DNA of 32,324 nt from Gammaproteobacteria bacterium (GCA_024280785.1 JAJRPK010000384.1:1-32324), one strand, 5' to 3'. Positions 7,852 through 15,511 are shown, counted from the stretch's first letter. Numbers and translations are program-made. Notes: generated by a model not told the origin, from the letters alone.

Positions 7852-7895
7852 CAACGTAGTAACAACGTAGTAACAACGTAGTAACAAAATAATAA
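7852..7895. repeat. 11-bp tandem repeat, three exact copies and one degenerate
   Basis: CAACGTAGTAA occurs head to tail at 7852, 7863 and 7874, followed by the degenerate copy CAAAATAATAA at 7885. It lies 58 bp upstream of the SDR start codon, within its probable promoter or leader region. Confidence 0.9.
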
Positions 7896-8061
7896 CAACA
7901 TGAAAACAATGCAAATCGGGAGCTTTACACCGATGATGAGAAGCTCTAAAGCAACCACCTGCCGTAACTAGCGTGGCGCATGGTCTCCCAAGAGGCTTAA
8001 GAGTTCAATGTTGCAACATTCCAATGTTACGATAATCATTCGAAACTGAACTACAAAGCTA

Positions 8062-8082
8062 CAGGGTTCAGGGTTCAGGGTC
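8062..8082. repeat. 7-bp tandem repeat next to the crotonase stop codon
   Basis: CAGGGTT, CAGGGTT, CAGGGTC: three head-to-tail copies ending 13 bp beyond the stop codon of the crotonase-family gene (stop at 8096-8098, - strand). Confidence 0.85.
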
Positions 8083-8095
8083 CGAAACAACAAAA

Positions 8096-8854
8096 TCACA
8101 TCCCGTTAAAGTCAGGTGCTCGCTTTTCAAAAAAAGCGGTAATCGCTTCGGTGCTTTCTGCAGAACCCACTTGTTTCATCATCAGTTCTACCTCTATTTT
8201 TTTCGCAATCTCTATATTTCCTATATGAGTTGCTTTTAAACAACGTTTGGTCGCCACCAATGCATTGCGTGGCCACTGGGCAATTTCTAACGCTTTTTCT
8301 TTCGCTTTGGCATGCAATTCTGCATCGGGATAAACCGCAGTGACAATCCCCAAATCGAGAGCCCGCTGCGCACCTATCCACTCAGCGGTATACATTATTT
8401 CAGCCGCACGTCTGGCGCCGATATTTGCTTGCAGCATGTAACTGCTTGAAAATTCCGGCACCAAACCCAAGTTAACAAAGGGAAAGCGCATCCTCAGGCT
8501 TTCCCCCGCATAAACAACATCACAATGCAGCGGAATCGTAGCCCCACCACCAATTGCCGTACCATCGACAGCAACGACGATGGGCTTATCGAAACTAGCA
8601 ATCGCTTCAGCACACTGTTCAAACGGCGCATTGCCCTCACTAAAATCCCCCGCTAAATCCATGCCCGAACAAAAATTTCCTCCGGCTCCTGCCAGCAATA
8701 CAACACTAACCTTGTCGTTGTCTCTTGCCTCAACAAATGCAGAACCTAACGCTTTAAACAAGCCATTATCCAAAGCATTTTTTCTCTTGGGTCTATTTAA
8801 CGTCAAGTAAGCAACGTTGTCTTCTATCAGTACTTTCAAGCTTTCTATTGTCAT
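8096..8854 (-). CDS. Crotonase-superfamily protein, probable delta3,delta2-enoyl-CoA isomerase
   Basis: The 252-residue protein has the crotonase fold. The first oxyanion-hole segment is AGAGGNFCSGMDL (about 55-67) and the second is GTAIGGGATIPLHCD (98-112). The two acid residues of true enoyl-CoA hydratases are absent: GGGCEL reads GGGATI (Thr106 for the first Glu), and the second Glu position in the QPEI motif is Phe126. A Glu is present in LVPEFSSSYML (E134), where peroxisomal-type enoyl-CoA isomerases place their single catalytic Glu. I therefore expect double-bond isomerisation in unsaturated fatty acid oxidation rather than hydration. The ATG at 8854 is preferred; the GTG at 8866 would add four residues, and ribosome-binding signals are weak for both. 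Confidence 0.85.
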   Translation of the reverse strand: MTIESLKVLIEDNVAYLTLNRPKRKNALDNGLFKALGSAFVEARDNDKVSVVLLAGAGGNFCSGMDLAGDFSEGNAPFEQCAEAIASFDKPIVVAVDGTAIGGGATIPLHCDVVYAGESLRMRFPFVNLGLVPEFSSSYMLQANIGARRAAEIMYTAEWIGAQRALDLGIVTAVYPDAELHAKAKEKALEIAQWPRNALVATKRCLKATHIGNIEIAKKIEVELMMKQVGSAESTEAITAFFEKRAPDFNGM

Positions 8855-8962
8855 AAAAACCCACACTAAAGTTAAAAAATAAATTTATTCGATTTCAAAA
8901 AAATAGTTCTTCAGTTAGAGATTCGAAGCCAAATAATTTTGCGCTAAAAAGATCGTTATTGT

Positions 8963-9016
8963 AATGTCGTTGCTGCAATGTCGTTGCTGCAATGTCGCTT
9001 CTGAAATGCCGTTATT
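8963..9016. repeat. 14-bp tandem repeat running up to the zapE stop codon
   Basis: Units AATGTCGTTGCTGC (8963-8976 and 8977-8990), AATGTCGCTTCTGA (8991-9004) and a partial AATGCCGTTATT (9005-9016) lie head to tail. The last partial copy overlaps the zapE stop codon (TTA at 9015-9017 on the + strand), so the array extends the 3' end of the gene outward. Confidence 0.85.
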
Positions 9017-10157
9017 AGGCTTTATGCTCTGCTGCCAGGTAATCATGAGATTGCATTTCCTGCAACCGGCTTTTGGTTCGTTCAAACTCAAACGACAACC
9101 GACCTTTGGCATACAAATCTAACAAAGCCACTTCTGCCGATATCACCAGTTTGATATTGTGGTCGTAAAACTCATCGACCAAATTAATAAATCGGCGGGC
9201 TTTATCTTCATTTGCTGGACCCATTCGTGGAACATCACTCAACAATACAGCATGAAATTCTCTGGCAATTTCAATGTAATCATTTTGCGACCGAGGGCCG
9301 CCGCATAGCTCTTCAAAATCAAACCAAACAACATCGTCAGCAAAATATCTTGCCCTAATATAACGACCTTCTATTTCGATCGGGACATCGGTTTCAACAC
9401 AAATAAAATCTTTACCGCGCTTGGGCACTAAATTCTGAAAACTGTCCAATAAACTCATATCAGCTTGAGCGTCAAGAGGCGAATGATACAACTCGGCTTG
9501 CTTTAGCGCACGCAAACGATAATCCACGCCTCCGTCGAGATTGACGACTTCTGTGTGCTGTTTGATTAACGCAATGGCCCCCAAAAAACGCGCTCGTTGC
9601 AAACCGTCTTTATAAAGACCGTCGGGCTCGATATTAGATGTAGCTACCAATGTAACGCCTCGCGCAAACAAGGCCTCAAACATACCCGCTAACAACATGG
9701 CATCAGTAATATCGGAGACAAAAAACTCGTCAAAGCAAATCACTCGCGTTTGCGCCGCTATTCTATCAGCAACAATTTCTAGCGGGTCTTTGTGACCCTG
9801 CAAGCTCGTCAACTCCAAATGCAGGTTGCGCATAAACCGATGAAAGTGGATACGCATCTTGTCATCAATGGGCAGGACATCGTAAAACATATCCATTAAA
9901 TAGGTCTTTCCGCGTCCTACTCCCCCCCAAAAATACAGACCTCGCTCAGGAATATTTACAGCTGTCTGTCCTTTTATTTTGGCGAACCATGAACCTAATT
10001 TATGCCGCAACGGTGGCTGCCGACGGTCACGCTCAACTAATCGGTCAAATAAGTTCTGAAGTTTATCTACCGCCAGCGCCTGCGACGGATCTTCGCAGAA
10101 ATCTGATTTTTCAAGGTCTAGTCGGTAACGCTGTATTAAATTAGTAACGGAATTCAT
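9015..10157 (-). CDS. zapE: Cell-division ATPase ZapE (AFG1 family)
   Basis: ZapE is an AAA-type ATPase that associates with the Z-ring in E. coli and matters during low-oxygen or heat growth; AFG1 is its mitochondrial relative. The 380-residue form shows Walker A GGVGRGKT (78-85), preceded by ERGLYFW, and Walker B VICFDEF (about 139-145). The sensor region LVATSNIEPDGLYKDGLQRARF carries the arginines typical of the family. The frame runs on upstream to 10271, but that part is low-complexity and includes a translated tandem repeat (HEIHEIH). The ATG at 10157 starts MNSVTNLIQRYRLDL, resembling E. coli ZapE MQSVTP, and gives the family length (375 in E. coli). The gene is oriented away from zapG, as in Enterobacteria. 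Confidence 0.95.
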   Translation of the reverse strand: MNSVTNLIQRYRLDLEKSDFCEDPSQALAVDKLQNLFDRLVERDRRQPPLRHKLGSWFAKIKGQTAVNIPERGLYFWGGVGRGKTYLMDMFYDVLPIDDKMRIHFHRFMRNLHLELTSLQGHKDPLEIVADRIAAQTRVICFDEFFVSDITDAMLLAGMFEALFARGVTLVATSNIEPDGLYKDGLQRARFLGAIALIKQHTEVVNLDGGVDYRLRALKQAELYHSPLDAQADMSLLDSFQNLVPKRGKDFICVETDVPIEIEGRYIRARYFADDVVWFDFEELCGGPRSQNDYIEIAREFHAVLLSDVPRMGPANEDKARRFINLVDEFYDHNIKLVISAEVALLDLYAKGRLSFEFERTKSRLQEMQSHDYLAAEHKA

Positions 10158-10165
10158 CAATCTAT

Positions 10166-10251
10166 CATGTATCTCATGTATCTCATGTATCGAGTGAGGA
10201 TTACGGTGGACTAAGCAAGTCATATAATCCATACGACTAATCCATACGACC
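10166..10251. repeat. Two short tandem repeats upstream of zapE (9 bp x3, 13 bp x2)
   Basis: CATGTATCT occurs three times head to tail (10166-10192, last copy with one change). Further upstream of zapE, AATCCATACGACT occurs twice head to tail (10226-10251, last base differs). The 9-bp array lies within 10-35 nt of the zapE ATG, so copy-number change could alter the translation initiation region. Confidence 0.85.
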
Positions 10252-10326
10252 AAGGCGGGCGACAAGGCCAAGCAGTTGGCCCAATTTAGCGGGATCGAGA
10301 TTAACCGCCTTAGGCGCTATTAGCAA
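10237..10326 (-). other. Possible 29-codon ORF or gene remnant upstream of zapE
   Basis: On the - strand an open stretch reads LLIAPKAVNLDPAKLGQLLG and continues LVARLGRMD to a TAG stop inside the 13-bp repeat. It looks more protein-like than the surrounding sequence, but it has only a TTG start and no Shine-Dalgarno, with a stop directly upstream. It could be the eroded C-terminus of a lost gene or chance. Confidence 0.2.
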
Positions 10327-10404
10327 TCAACTGAGCGGTCTGACTACCACTTAAAAATTTCTTATATGGGTCAATATGTATGATGGAAACACGACAATTC
10401 GAGT

Positions 10405-10410
10405 TATACT
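10405..10410 (+). promoter_or_regulatory. Candidate -10 box of the zapG promoter
   Basis: TATACT lies 28 nt before the zapG start. The expected -35 position reads GATGGA, a poor match, so only the -10 is supported. Confidence 0.3.
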
Positions 10411-10437
10411 AGGCTCTGCTTAATGAGAGGAATTATC

Positions 10438-11031
10438 ATGTTTGACTTGGGTTTTATTATTTTAGTGGGCGTTGCATCGGCCATTGTTGGGCTAATTATT
10501 GGCATTGGCTTGCATCGGGGCGTCAGCAATGCAGAAATTAAAGTGCGTGAATTGAGTAAGTCGCTCGCCAAAGCAGAAGAAAAAAATGCCCAATATCAGC
10601 AACAAGTTGCTCAACATTTTTCTCAAACTGCCGGTTTACTTAATGATTTAACAGAAAAGTATAAAGATATTCATCAGCATCTCGCCGCTGGCGCTAACCA
10701 ATTGTGCCGGGATGAAAACGGCCAATCTTTGCTAGTTGATGGCCCCAATCGTGCCGGTGGCGAACAACATCCACTAATTTCTGACCATCCAGAGATTCTT
10801 CAACCTCCTCTGGATTATGCACCTAAAGCAGATAACGCCCAGAGCGGGACGTTGTCCGAAGACTACGGTTTAGAGAAAATCAATCTCAACGAAGCGCCAG
10901 AAACCCGTGATGAATCTAGCGTCGAACCCGTATTAACGGATACCTATACTCAATCTGCCACAACTCAGGCAGCTGAAGCGGCAAACTCTTCGTCCAATGA
11001 AACTTCTCATCCTAACGTAAGAGCCATCTAG
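10438..11031 (+). CDS. zapG: ZapG (YhcB, DUF1043) inner-membrane division/shape protein
   Basis: The protein begins MFDLGFIILVGVASAIVGLI, a single N-terminal transmembrane helix. A conserved amphipathic coiled-coil segment follows (about 30-80: AEIKVRELSKSLAKAEEKNAQYQQQ) with the DUF1043 sequence VAQHFSQTAGLLNDLTEKYKDIHQHLA. The last 110 or so residues are acidic, Ser/Thr/Glu-rich and probably disordered. In E. coli, YhcB links the divisome and elongasome and envelope precursor supply. The ATG at 10438 was chosen over the ATG at 10423 because AGAGGA lies about 7 nt before it and because it starts at the membrane helix. The stop codon falls inside a 12-bp repeat shared with the convergent nif3-like gene. 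Confidence 0.9.
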   Translation: MFDLGFIILVGVASAIVGLIIGIGLHRGVSNAEIKVRELSKSLAKAEEKNAQYQQQVAQHFSQTAGLLNDLTEKYKDIHQHLAAGANQLCRDENGQSLLVDGPNRAGGEQHPLISDHPEILQPPLDYAPKADNAQSGTLSEDYGLEKINLNEAPETRDESSVEPVLTDTYTQSATTQAAEAANSSSNETSHPNVRAI

Positions 11032-11052
11032 CGGTATATAAAGAGCCATCTA
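11019..11052. repeat. 12-bp direct repeat carrying both convergent stop codons
   Basis: AAGAGCCATCTA occurs at 11019-11030 and 11041-11052, a period of 22 bp. The first copy supplies the TA of the zapG TAG stop (11029-11031). In the second copy the same CTA, read on the opposite strand, is the TAG stop of the nif3-like gene (11050-11052). Confidence 0.85.
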
Positions 11053-11805
11053 AACCGGGTTGTCGCAGTCTACAAACTGGCAATCGATATTAAATTGCTT
11101 AGCGATAATTTCTCCCAATGCCTGCACTCCGTACCGCTCGGTCGCGTGATGCCCCGCTGCAAAAAAATGAATGCCGTATTCTCTAGCTTCGTGCACCGTA
11201 GGTTCAGACACTTCTCCAGTGATATACGCATCGACCCCTAAAGCTACAGCTGTAGCTATTTCGGCTTGCGCCGCCCCGGTGCACCAAGCTACTCGATGTA
11301 TCGGTCTCTCCGCCTTGATGTGCAATGGGCTCCGCTGAAGACATTGACCTATATGTGCAGCAAGGTCAGCACCATTCCAAGCCCTATCTAACAATGCTGT
11401 CCGCACCAATGGCAGCATTTCGTCATCGGACTTAATCTCTTCTGGTTCCCAACCAAAAACCTTCGCCAGCTGAATATTGTTTCCGTACAAGGGGTGCACA
11501 TCTAATGGCAGGTGGTAGGCCAACAAACTAATCTCATTGGCTAACAATTTTTCTATGCGTTGTTTTTTTATGCCCACGATTCTAGCATCTTCATTCTTCC
11601 AAAAATAACCGTGATGCACCAATAATATATCTGCCTTTCTATGGACGGCCTCATCAATCAAGTCTTGACTCGCCGTCACCCCTGATACAATCCGCTCAAC
11701 CGACCTTTTACCCTCGATTTGCAATCCGTTTGGGCAGTAGTCATCAATTCGGTCAATTGTCAATAAATCATTGGCGTAGCTTACAATATCTGTTAGATCG
11801 ACCAC
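11050..11805 (-). CDS. ybgI: Nif3-like dinuclear metal-centre protein (YbgI type)
   Basis: This is a member of the NIF3/YbgI family, which forms toroidal hexamers with a dinuclear metal site; its biological role is unsettled (GTP cyclohydrolase I type 2 and other functions have been proposed). The 251-residue protein keeps the metal ligands: the VHHGYFWK motif (H64, H65), HLPLD (D102) and GHHATERYG (H219, E223). The fold start DYCPNGLQIEG and GVTASQDLIDEAV match E. coli YbgI closely. A frame extends ten codons further upstream from another GTG. The GTG at 11805 is preferred because AGAGGTG sits 5 nt before it and the length matches YbgI (247). It is convergent with zapG, 18 bp between stops. 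Confidence 0.93.
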   Translation of the reverse strand: MVDLTDIVSYANDLLTIDRIDDYCPNGLQIEGKRSVERIVSGVTASQDLIDEAVHRKADILLVHHGYFWKNEDARIVGIKKQRIEKLLANEISLLAYHLPLDVHPLYGNNIQLAKVFGWEPEEIKSDDEMLPLVRTALLDRAWNGADLAAHIGQCLQRSPLHIKAERPIHRVAWCTGAAQAEIATAVALGVDAYITGEVSEPTVHEAREYGIHFFAAGHHATERYGVQALGEIIAKQFNIDCQFVDCDNPV

Positions 11806-12114
11806 TCTACCACCTCTTTTTATCTTTATCTTCACCGCTTAACGGCCTCATTTTCCAGCATTGCCTCACGATGTGAGGCGCTCATTATAAACGCCTTAGC
11901 AAATTATGCGTAGATATCCACTAAGTTCTGATTATTTTAACATTTCCGACATACCGTCTTCCCTACTTTCGCCGCCCTAGTACTGGACAATTCATCTTGT
12001 GAAAACCTTAAAAATCCTTGTTCGCTTGCATCGACAGCAATCGTCAGGTTAAATCAAATGATCAGGCATTTATCACCGAGACGATAACCATTGAATAATC
12101 AGCAATCCAATACT
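11806..12114. other. 309-bp intergenic region between divergent nif3-like and degS genes
   Basis: No gene is seen. The region must carry promoters in both directions, but none is clear. A perfect inverted repeat GCCTCAC-GAT-GTGAGGC (11863-11879) lies 58 nt upstream of the nif3-like start. It has no flanking U-run, so it may be an operator or a 5'-leader hairpin. Confidence 0.5.
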
Positions 12115-13236
12115 ATGCGTACATTTTCATACTATAGCTGGCCCATTCTAGTAGGTATTTTGCTCGCAGTACTTATCCTGCAATATCGGTCATCAACACA
12201 GAACCCAAGTATCGATCACTCAAGTCGTACCGCACAATCTAATGCCATTTTCAGCTATGCAGACATTGTTGACTTGGCACTACCATCTGTAGTCAATATC
12301 TATACCCGTCGCGTGATCAAATCACAAAGCCATCCATTTATGCGCGATCCGCAGTTGCGTGAATTTTTAAAGCGCAATGGCATAGGCCAAAAGGACAAAA
12401 TTGAGCGCAGTCTAGGTTCCGGCGTCATTGTCAGCAGCGACGGCTACATTCTAACCAACAATCATGTTATTAGCCGAGCTGATAGTATCCGCGTACATTT
12501 GCTCGACGGCCGCGAGCGCTTTGCCAAAGTCATTGGTATCGATGTCGCATCTGATTTAGCCGTGTTAAAAATCAACTTGGGCAATTTAACTCCAGCAATC
12601 TTTGCCACCGACGCTGTTCGTACCGGTGATGTCGTCCTCGCCATCGGCAACCCTTACGGCATTGGCCAAACAGTCACTCAAGGTATCGTTTCCGCCACCG
12701 GTCGTCACGGTCTACGTATCAATACCTACGAGAATTATATTCAAACCGATGCCGCCATTAACAAGGGAAATTCGGGAGGCGCTTTGATCAATGCGCACGG
12801 CCATTTGATCGGTATCAATAGTGTACTTTACTCTAGCTCGGGCGGCGCCGATGGTATTGGATTTGCGATCCCATTAAACACCGCAGAATTCGTCTTGAAA
12901 CAGATCGTTCGCCATGGCGAAGTCACACGTGGGTGGCTTGGCGTTACCGTTGAGGGAATCACGCCAAGTATTGCGGAAGCGTTTGATTTGTCTTCATCAC
13001 ACGGTTTGATATTAACCAATATCGCGAAAGGAGGGCCCGCCGATAAAGCGGGCCTAAAACCCGGTGATATTATTACTCATATTGACGACTTAAAAATAAG
13101 TGACGGCAACGCTAGCATGCACCAGATCGGGCAAACTGAGCCTGGAACCAAGGTGAATGTCAGAGCAATCCACAACGGCGCAGCACAAAGCTTTTTAGTC
13201 GAGATTGGCAAACGGCCAAGAGGTAATAGCAGCTGA
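12115..13236 (+). CDS. degS: DegS/AlgW envelope-stress serine protease
   Basis: This inner-membrane-anchored HtrA protease senses misfolded outer-membrane porin C-termini and starts cleavage of the anti-sigma factor RseA/MucA, releasing sigma-E/AlgU. From the ATG (373 aa) the protein has one N-terminal membrane helix (SYYSWPILVGILLAVLIL). The trypsin-like domain follows with His117 (LTNNHVI), Asp147 (ASDLAVLKI) and Ser220 (KGNSGGAL), then a single PDZ domain with GWLGV and GLKPGDIITHIDD. One PDZ domain and a membrane anchor fit DegS/AlgW rather than DegP/DegQ. The ATG at 12115 was chosen because it resembles the AlgW N-terminus; a TTG at 12091 would add eight residues. Neither has a strong Shine-Dalgarno. 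Confidence 0.93.
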   Translation: MRTFSYYSWPILVGILLAVLILQYRSSTQNPSIDHSSRTAQSNAIFSYADIVDLALPSVVNIYTRRVIKSQSHPFMRDPQLREFLKRNGIGQKDKIERSLGSGVIVSSDGYILTNNHVISRADSIRVHLLDGRERFAKVIGIDVASDLAVLKINLGNLTPAIFATDAVRTGDVVLAIGNPYGIGQTVTQGIVSATGRHGLRINTYENYIQTDAAINKGNSGGALINAHGHLIGINSVLYSSSGGADGIGFAIPLNTAEFVLKQIVRHGEVTRGWLGVTVEGITPSIAEAFDLSSSHGLILTNIAKGGPADKAGLKPGDIITHIDDLKISDGNASMHQIGQTEPGTKVNVRAIHNGAAQSFLVEIGKRPRGNSS

Positions 13237-13254
13237 GCCTTTCAACGTATTATT

Positions 13255-13299
13255 ATCACTATCGCATCGGCATCGGCATCGGCATCGGGCAATAGTGAT
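13255..13299. terminator. Inverted repeat with a GCATCG x4 array in its loop (possible bidirectional terminator)
   Basis: ATCACTAT (13255-13262) and ATAGTGAT (13292-13299) form a perfect 8-bp stem that continues with a mismatch and two more pairs. The loop is filled by four head-to-tail copies of GCATCG (13264-13287). The structure sits 18 bp after the degS stop and 5 bp after the stop of the convergent aldo/keto reductase gene. No U-run is present, so terminator function is inferred from position only. Confidence 0.5.
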
Positions 13300-13304
13300 T
13301 CTAT

Positions 13305-14294
13305 CTAGCCATCTTCAGGGTCTAATGAAATTTCAAATTCCTTGGCATAGCGGGGCCCCTTAACAGCATTAACATTAAAAATTTCACCGGCCCGATTAAA
13401 GTCATCGGCACTAATTGACAGCTCGGTAGCCAATGCATTTTCCACCGCATAAGCGACATGTTTAGTCCCCGGAATAGGCACTAGTGTACCCTCACCTTGC
13501 GCTAACAACCAAGCCAATGAAAATTGCGCCGGCGTACAATTATTATCTTGAGATAAAACAATAAGTTCTTTCATTAATTTTAAATTTGCAGTGAGGTCCT
13601 CACCTAGAAATCGCGGCATAAATCGACGCATGTCCATATCATCGTATTCTGTTTCGACAGAAATTATGCCCGTTAAAAAACCCCTACCCAACGGACTAAA
13701 AGGAACAAAGCCCACGCCCATTTCTTTACAGGCCGCTAGCATTTTATACTCTGGCTCGCGTGTCCAAAGAGAATACTCTGACTGCACCGCAGAAATAGGA
13801 TGTACTGCATGCGCCTTGCGCAGAGTAGTGGTCGATATTTCCGATAATCCAATGGCGCGAATTTTCCCTTCATCGACTAATCGTGAAAGCTCACCAACAC
13901 TATCTTCAATGGGAACATTGTGATCGCGGCGATGAAGATAATATAAATCGATGACATCCGTTTGAAGGTCTTTCAAACTGGTTTCACAAGATTCTCGAAC
14001 ATTTTTAGGTGTGCAATCGACAAACCGCCCACCCTTATCATCTATCTTAATCCCGCACTTACTAGCCAGCACCATCTGCTTGCGTTTGCTTTTTAGCACT
14101 CGGCCTATTAACTGTTCGTTATGGCCCATACCATAGGCGCTAGCGGTATCAAAAAAAGTATATCCCACATCTAACGCTTTGTGTAATGCTCTCTCGCACT
14201 CGTCCGGGTCCGGTTTGCCGTAACCAAAAGACATGTTCATACAACCTAGACCTAATGCCGAGACGGATAACTTACCTAATTTTCTGCTTTCCAT
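13305..14294 (-). CDS. Aldo/keto reductase
   Basis: A 329-residue NADPH-type aldo/keto reductase with the TIM-barrel signature. The catalytic tetrad is D49, Y54, K79 and H121, seen in FFDTASAYGMG, VLASKCG and DLYYLHRRD. C-terminal coenzyme-binding elements include the LVPIPGTKH segment. The N-terminus MESRKLGKLSVSALGLGCMNM and the overall spacing resemble the Tas/YakC (AKR13-like) group, which reduces various aldehydes; the substrate cannot be predicted. AGGAA lies about 7 nt before the ATG. The upstream DUF1214 gene has the same orientation with a 104-bp gap, so the two may share a transcript. The gene is convergent with degS. Confidence 0.92.
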   Translation of the reverse strand: MESRKLGKLSVSALGLGCMNMSFGYGKPDPDECERALHKALDVGYTFFDTASAYGMGHNEQLIGRVLKSKRKQMVLASKCGIKIDDKGGRFVDCTPKNVRESCETSLKDLQTDVIDLYYLHRRDHNVPIEDSVGELSRLVDEGKIRAIGLSEISTTTLRKAHAVHPISAVQSEYSLWTREPEYKMLAACKEMGVGFVPFSPLGRGFLTGIISVETEYDDMDMRRFMPRFLGEDLTANLKLMKELIVLSQDNNCTPAQFSLAWLLAQGEGTLVPIPGTKHVAYAVENALATELSISADDFNRAGEIFNVNAVKGPRYAKEFEISLDPEDG

Positions 14295-14398
14295 TGATGA
14301 TTCCTACTTCAATTAATCGCCCATTAACAATGAATTAAACATCGCCTGACTCACTCTAAGAGTTTAAAACTATTGCAAAAATACCGTGTACCTGAATT

Positions 14399-15511
14399 TT
14401 ATAATTCTGAAAACTTTACTACTCGTGTATCTACCGGCGGGTGCGAATCAGCTTCGACCCAACGAAATAACATCGCCCCCTGATCGTGGCCCGCGGTTGT
14501 CAGCCAATTGGGGTAAGCCTCACCCGGGTCACTATGAGCAATTACAATTTTGACCGAACCGTCTTTTTCGTAAGTTGCTTTATGCTTGTTAGTATGAATA
14601 CAGTAGTAGCGATGATCCAAAGACTCCATCCAATAGTTTGACAGTTGAAAGTTCCAAGTCTTACAGCTAGGGATTTTTTTAGCCTCGATAAGCAAAGCTT
14701 CGTCTGGCGCTAATTTCCAGTAACTGTTCATATAATGAATGCTGGGATCACCCCCCGCTTTTAGGCACATACTCTGATCATTCGACGGAAGCGCATTAAT
14801 ATGTTCACTAAATATTTGCATCCAGTCAGTAAAAATCGTCGCCGTACTTCTAACAAATTGACCTGCGTTGAGTAATTGCCGCTCAAAGGTTTCTGGAACC
14901 AGGTAGTTATTACCGGCTCCATTTAAACACTCTATTTTTAATTGCGCTCGAGTTTCAAGCAGTCGATTAAGAAATGTTTGTCTCACTAAAATACTGGTAG
15001 TATCGGCCGTCATGGGTAACCAATTACCTTTATGCGGTTTGCAGCTCAATATGATTTCAAAACTACCATCATCATTTATTTCTAATTCATCGGCTTCGAC
15101 ATGCCCAGTCGGTTCCATACTTCCCGTCGTATCGTAGCTACCGGCTTTGGTTTCGAGACTTAAATAATCGACAGTGCCGCGGGTGCCAGAAATAAGATAA
15201 TCGTATTGGCCGCTAACATTGCAGTTCTGGTAAAAATTATCAGGGTTATCGTTACCGATTTTTATCGTATCGTGCGACAAGGAGAAAAAAACGGGGAAGC
15301 GCGGATCGCTAAATTCAACATTACTTTCTAGTCCGGCACGCAATAGGCGGGTTAAATATCGATACCCTTCTGCTCGATTAAAAGGATCCGTAGGCGCGCC
15401 TTTTCCCAACACTACCTCGCCTGTGGTTTTAAGATGATCACAAAATTCTGCCCATGCGCTATCATCGACTATAGGTGCTGGATCACTATTAGTCAGGTTA
15501 CCGCTGTTCAT
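14399..15511 (-). CDS. DUF1214-family protein of unknown function
   Basis: I recognise this 370-residue protein as DUF1214-like from its C-terminal third: CKTWNFQLSNYWMESLDHRY, then IHTNKHKATYEKDGSVKIVIAHSDPG in two stretches, and PNWLTTAGHDQGAMLFRW. These aromatic and His-rich motifs are characteristic of the family. The N-terminal half (about 1-230) includes YRYLTRLLRAGLE and an all-beta-looking segment with YDYLISGTRGTVDYLSL. There is no signal peptide and no membrane helix. The family has no established enzymatic role. AGGA lies 7 nt before the ATG. It is followed by the aldo/keto reductase in the same direction and preceded by 700 bp of non-coding DNA, suggesting an accessory two-gene unit with its own control region. 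Confidence 0.75.
   Translation of the reverse strand: MNSGNLTNSDPAPIVDDSAWAEFCDHLKTTGEVVLGKGAPTDPFNRAEGYRYLTRLLRAGLESNVEFSDPRFPVFFSLSHDTIKIGNDNPDNFYQNCNVSGQYDYLISGTRGTVDYLSLETKAGSYDTTGSMEPTGHVEADELEINDDGSFEIILSCKPHKGNWLPMTADTTSILVRQTFLNRLLETRAQLKIECLNGAGNNYLVPETFERQLLNAGQFVRSTATIFTDWMQIFSEHINALPSNDQSMCLKAGGDPSIHYMNSYWKLAPDEALLIEAKKIPSCKTWNFQLSNYWMESLDHRYYCIHTNKHKATYEKDGSVKIVIAHSDPGEAYPNWLTTAGHDQGAMLFRWVEADSHPPVDTRVVKFSEL

Larger units (their letters stand above)
7795..8095. other. 301-bp intergenic region with two tandem-repeat arrays
   Basis: This is the spacer between the crotonase stop and the SDR start, both on the - strand. No gene is seen. It carries an 11-bp array (7852-7895) and a 7-bp array (8062-8082), listed separately. 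No clear terminator or promoter was found. Confidence 0.5.

Noticed and set aside
7795..9016. Repeated arrays as a possible CRISPR
   Set aside because: The units are 7-14 bp, directly adjacent with no spacers, and no cas genes are present.
10158..10271. 38-codon N-terminal extension of zapE
   Set aside because: It translates the tandem repeat (HEIHEIH) and gives a protein longer than the family; homologues start near MNSVT.
11863..11879. GCCTCAC/GTGAGGC hairpin as a terminator
   Set aside because: It lies upstream of both divergent genes and has no U-run, so termination is not its role; listed only as a possible operator or leader hairpin.
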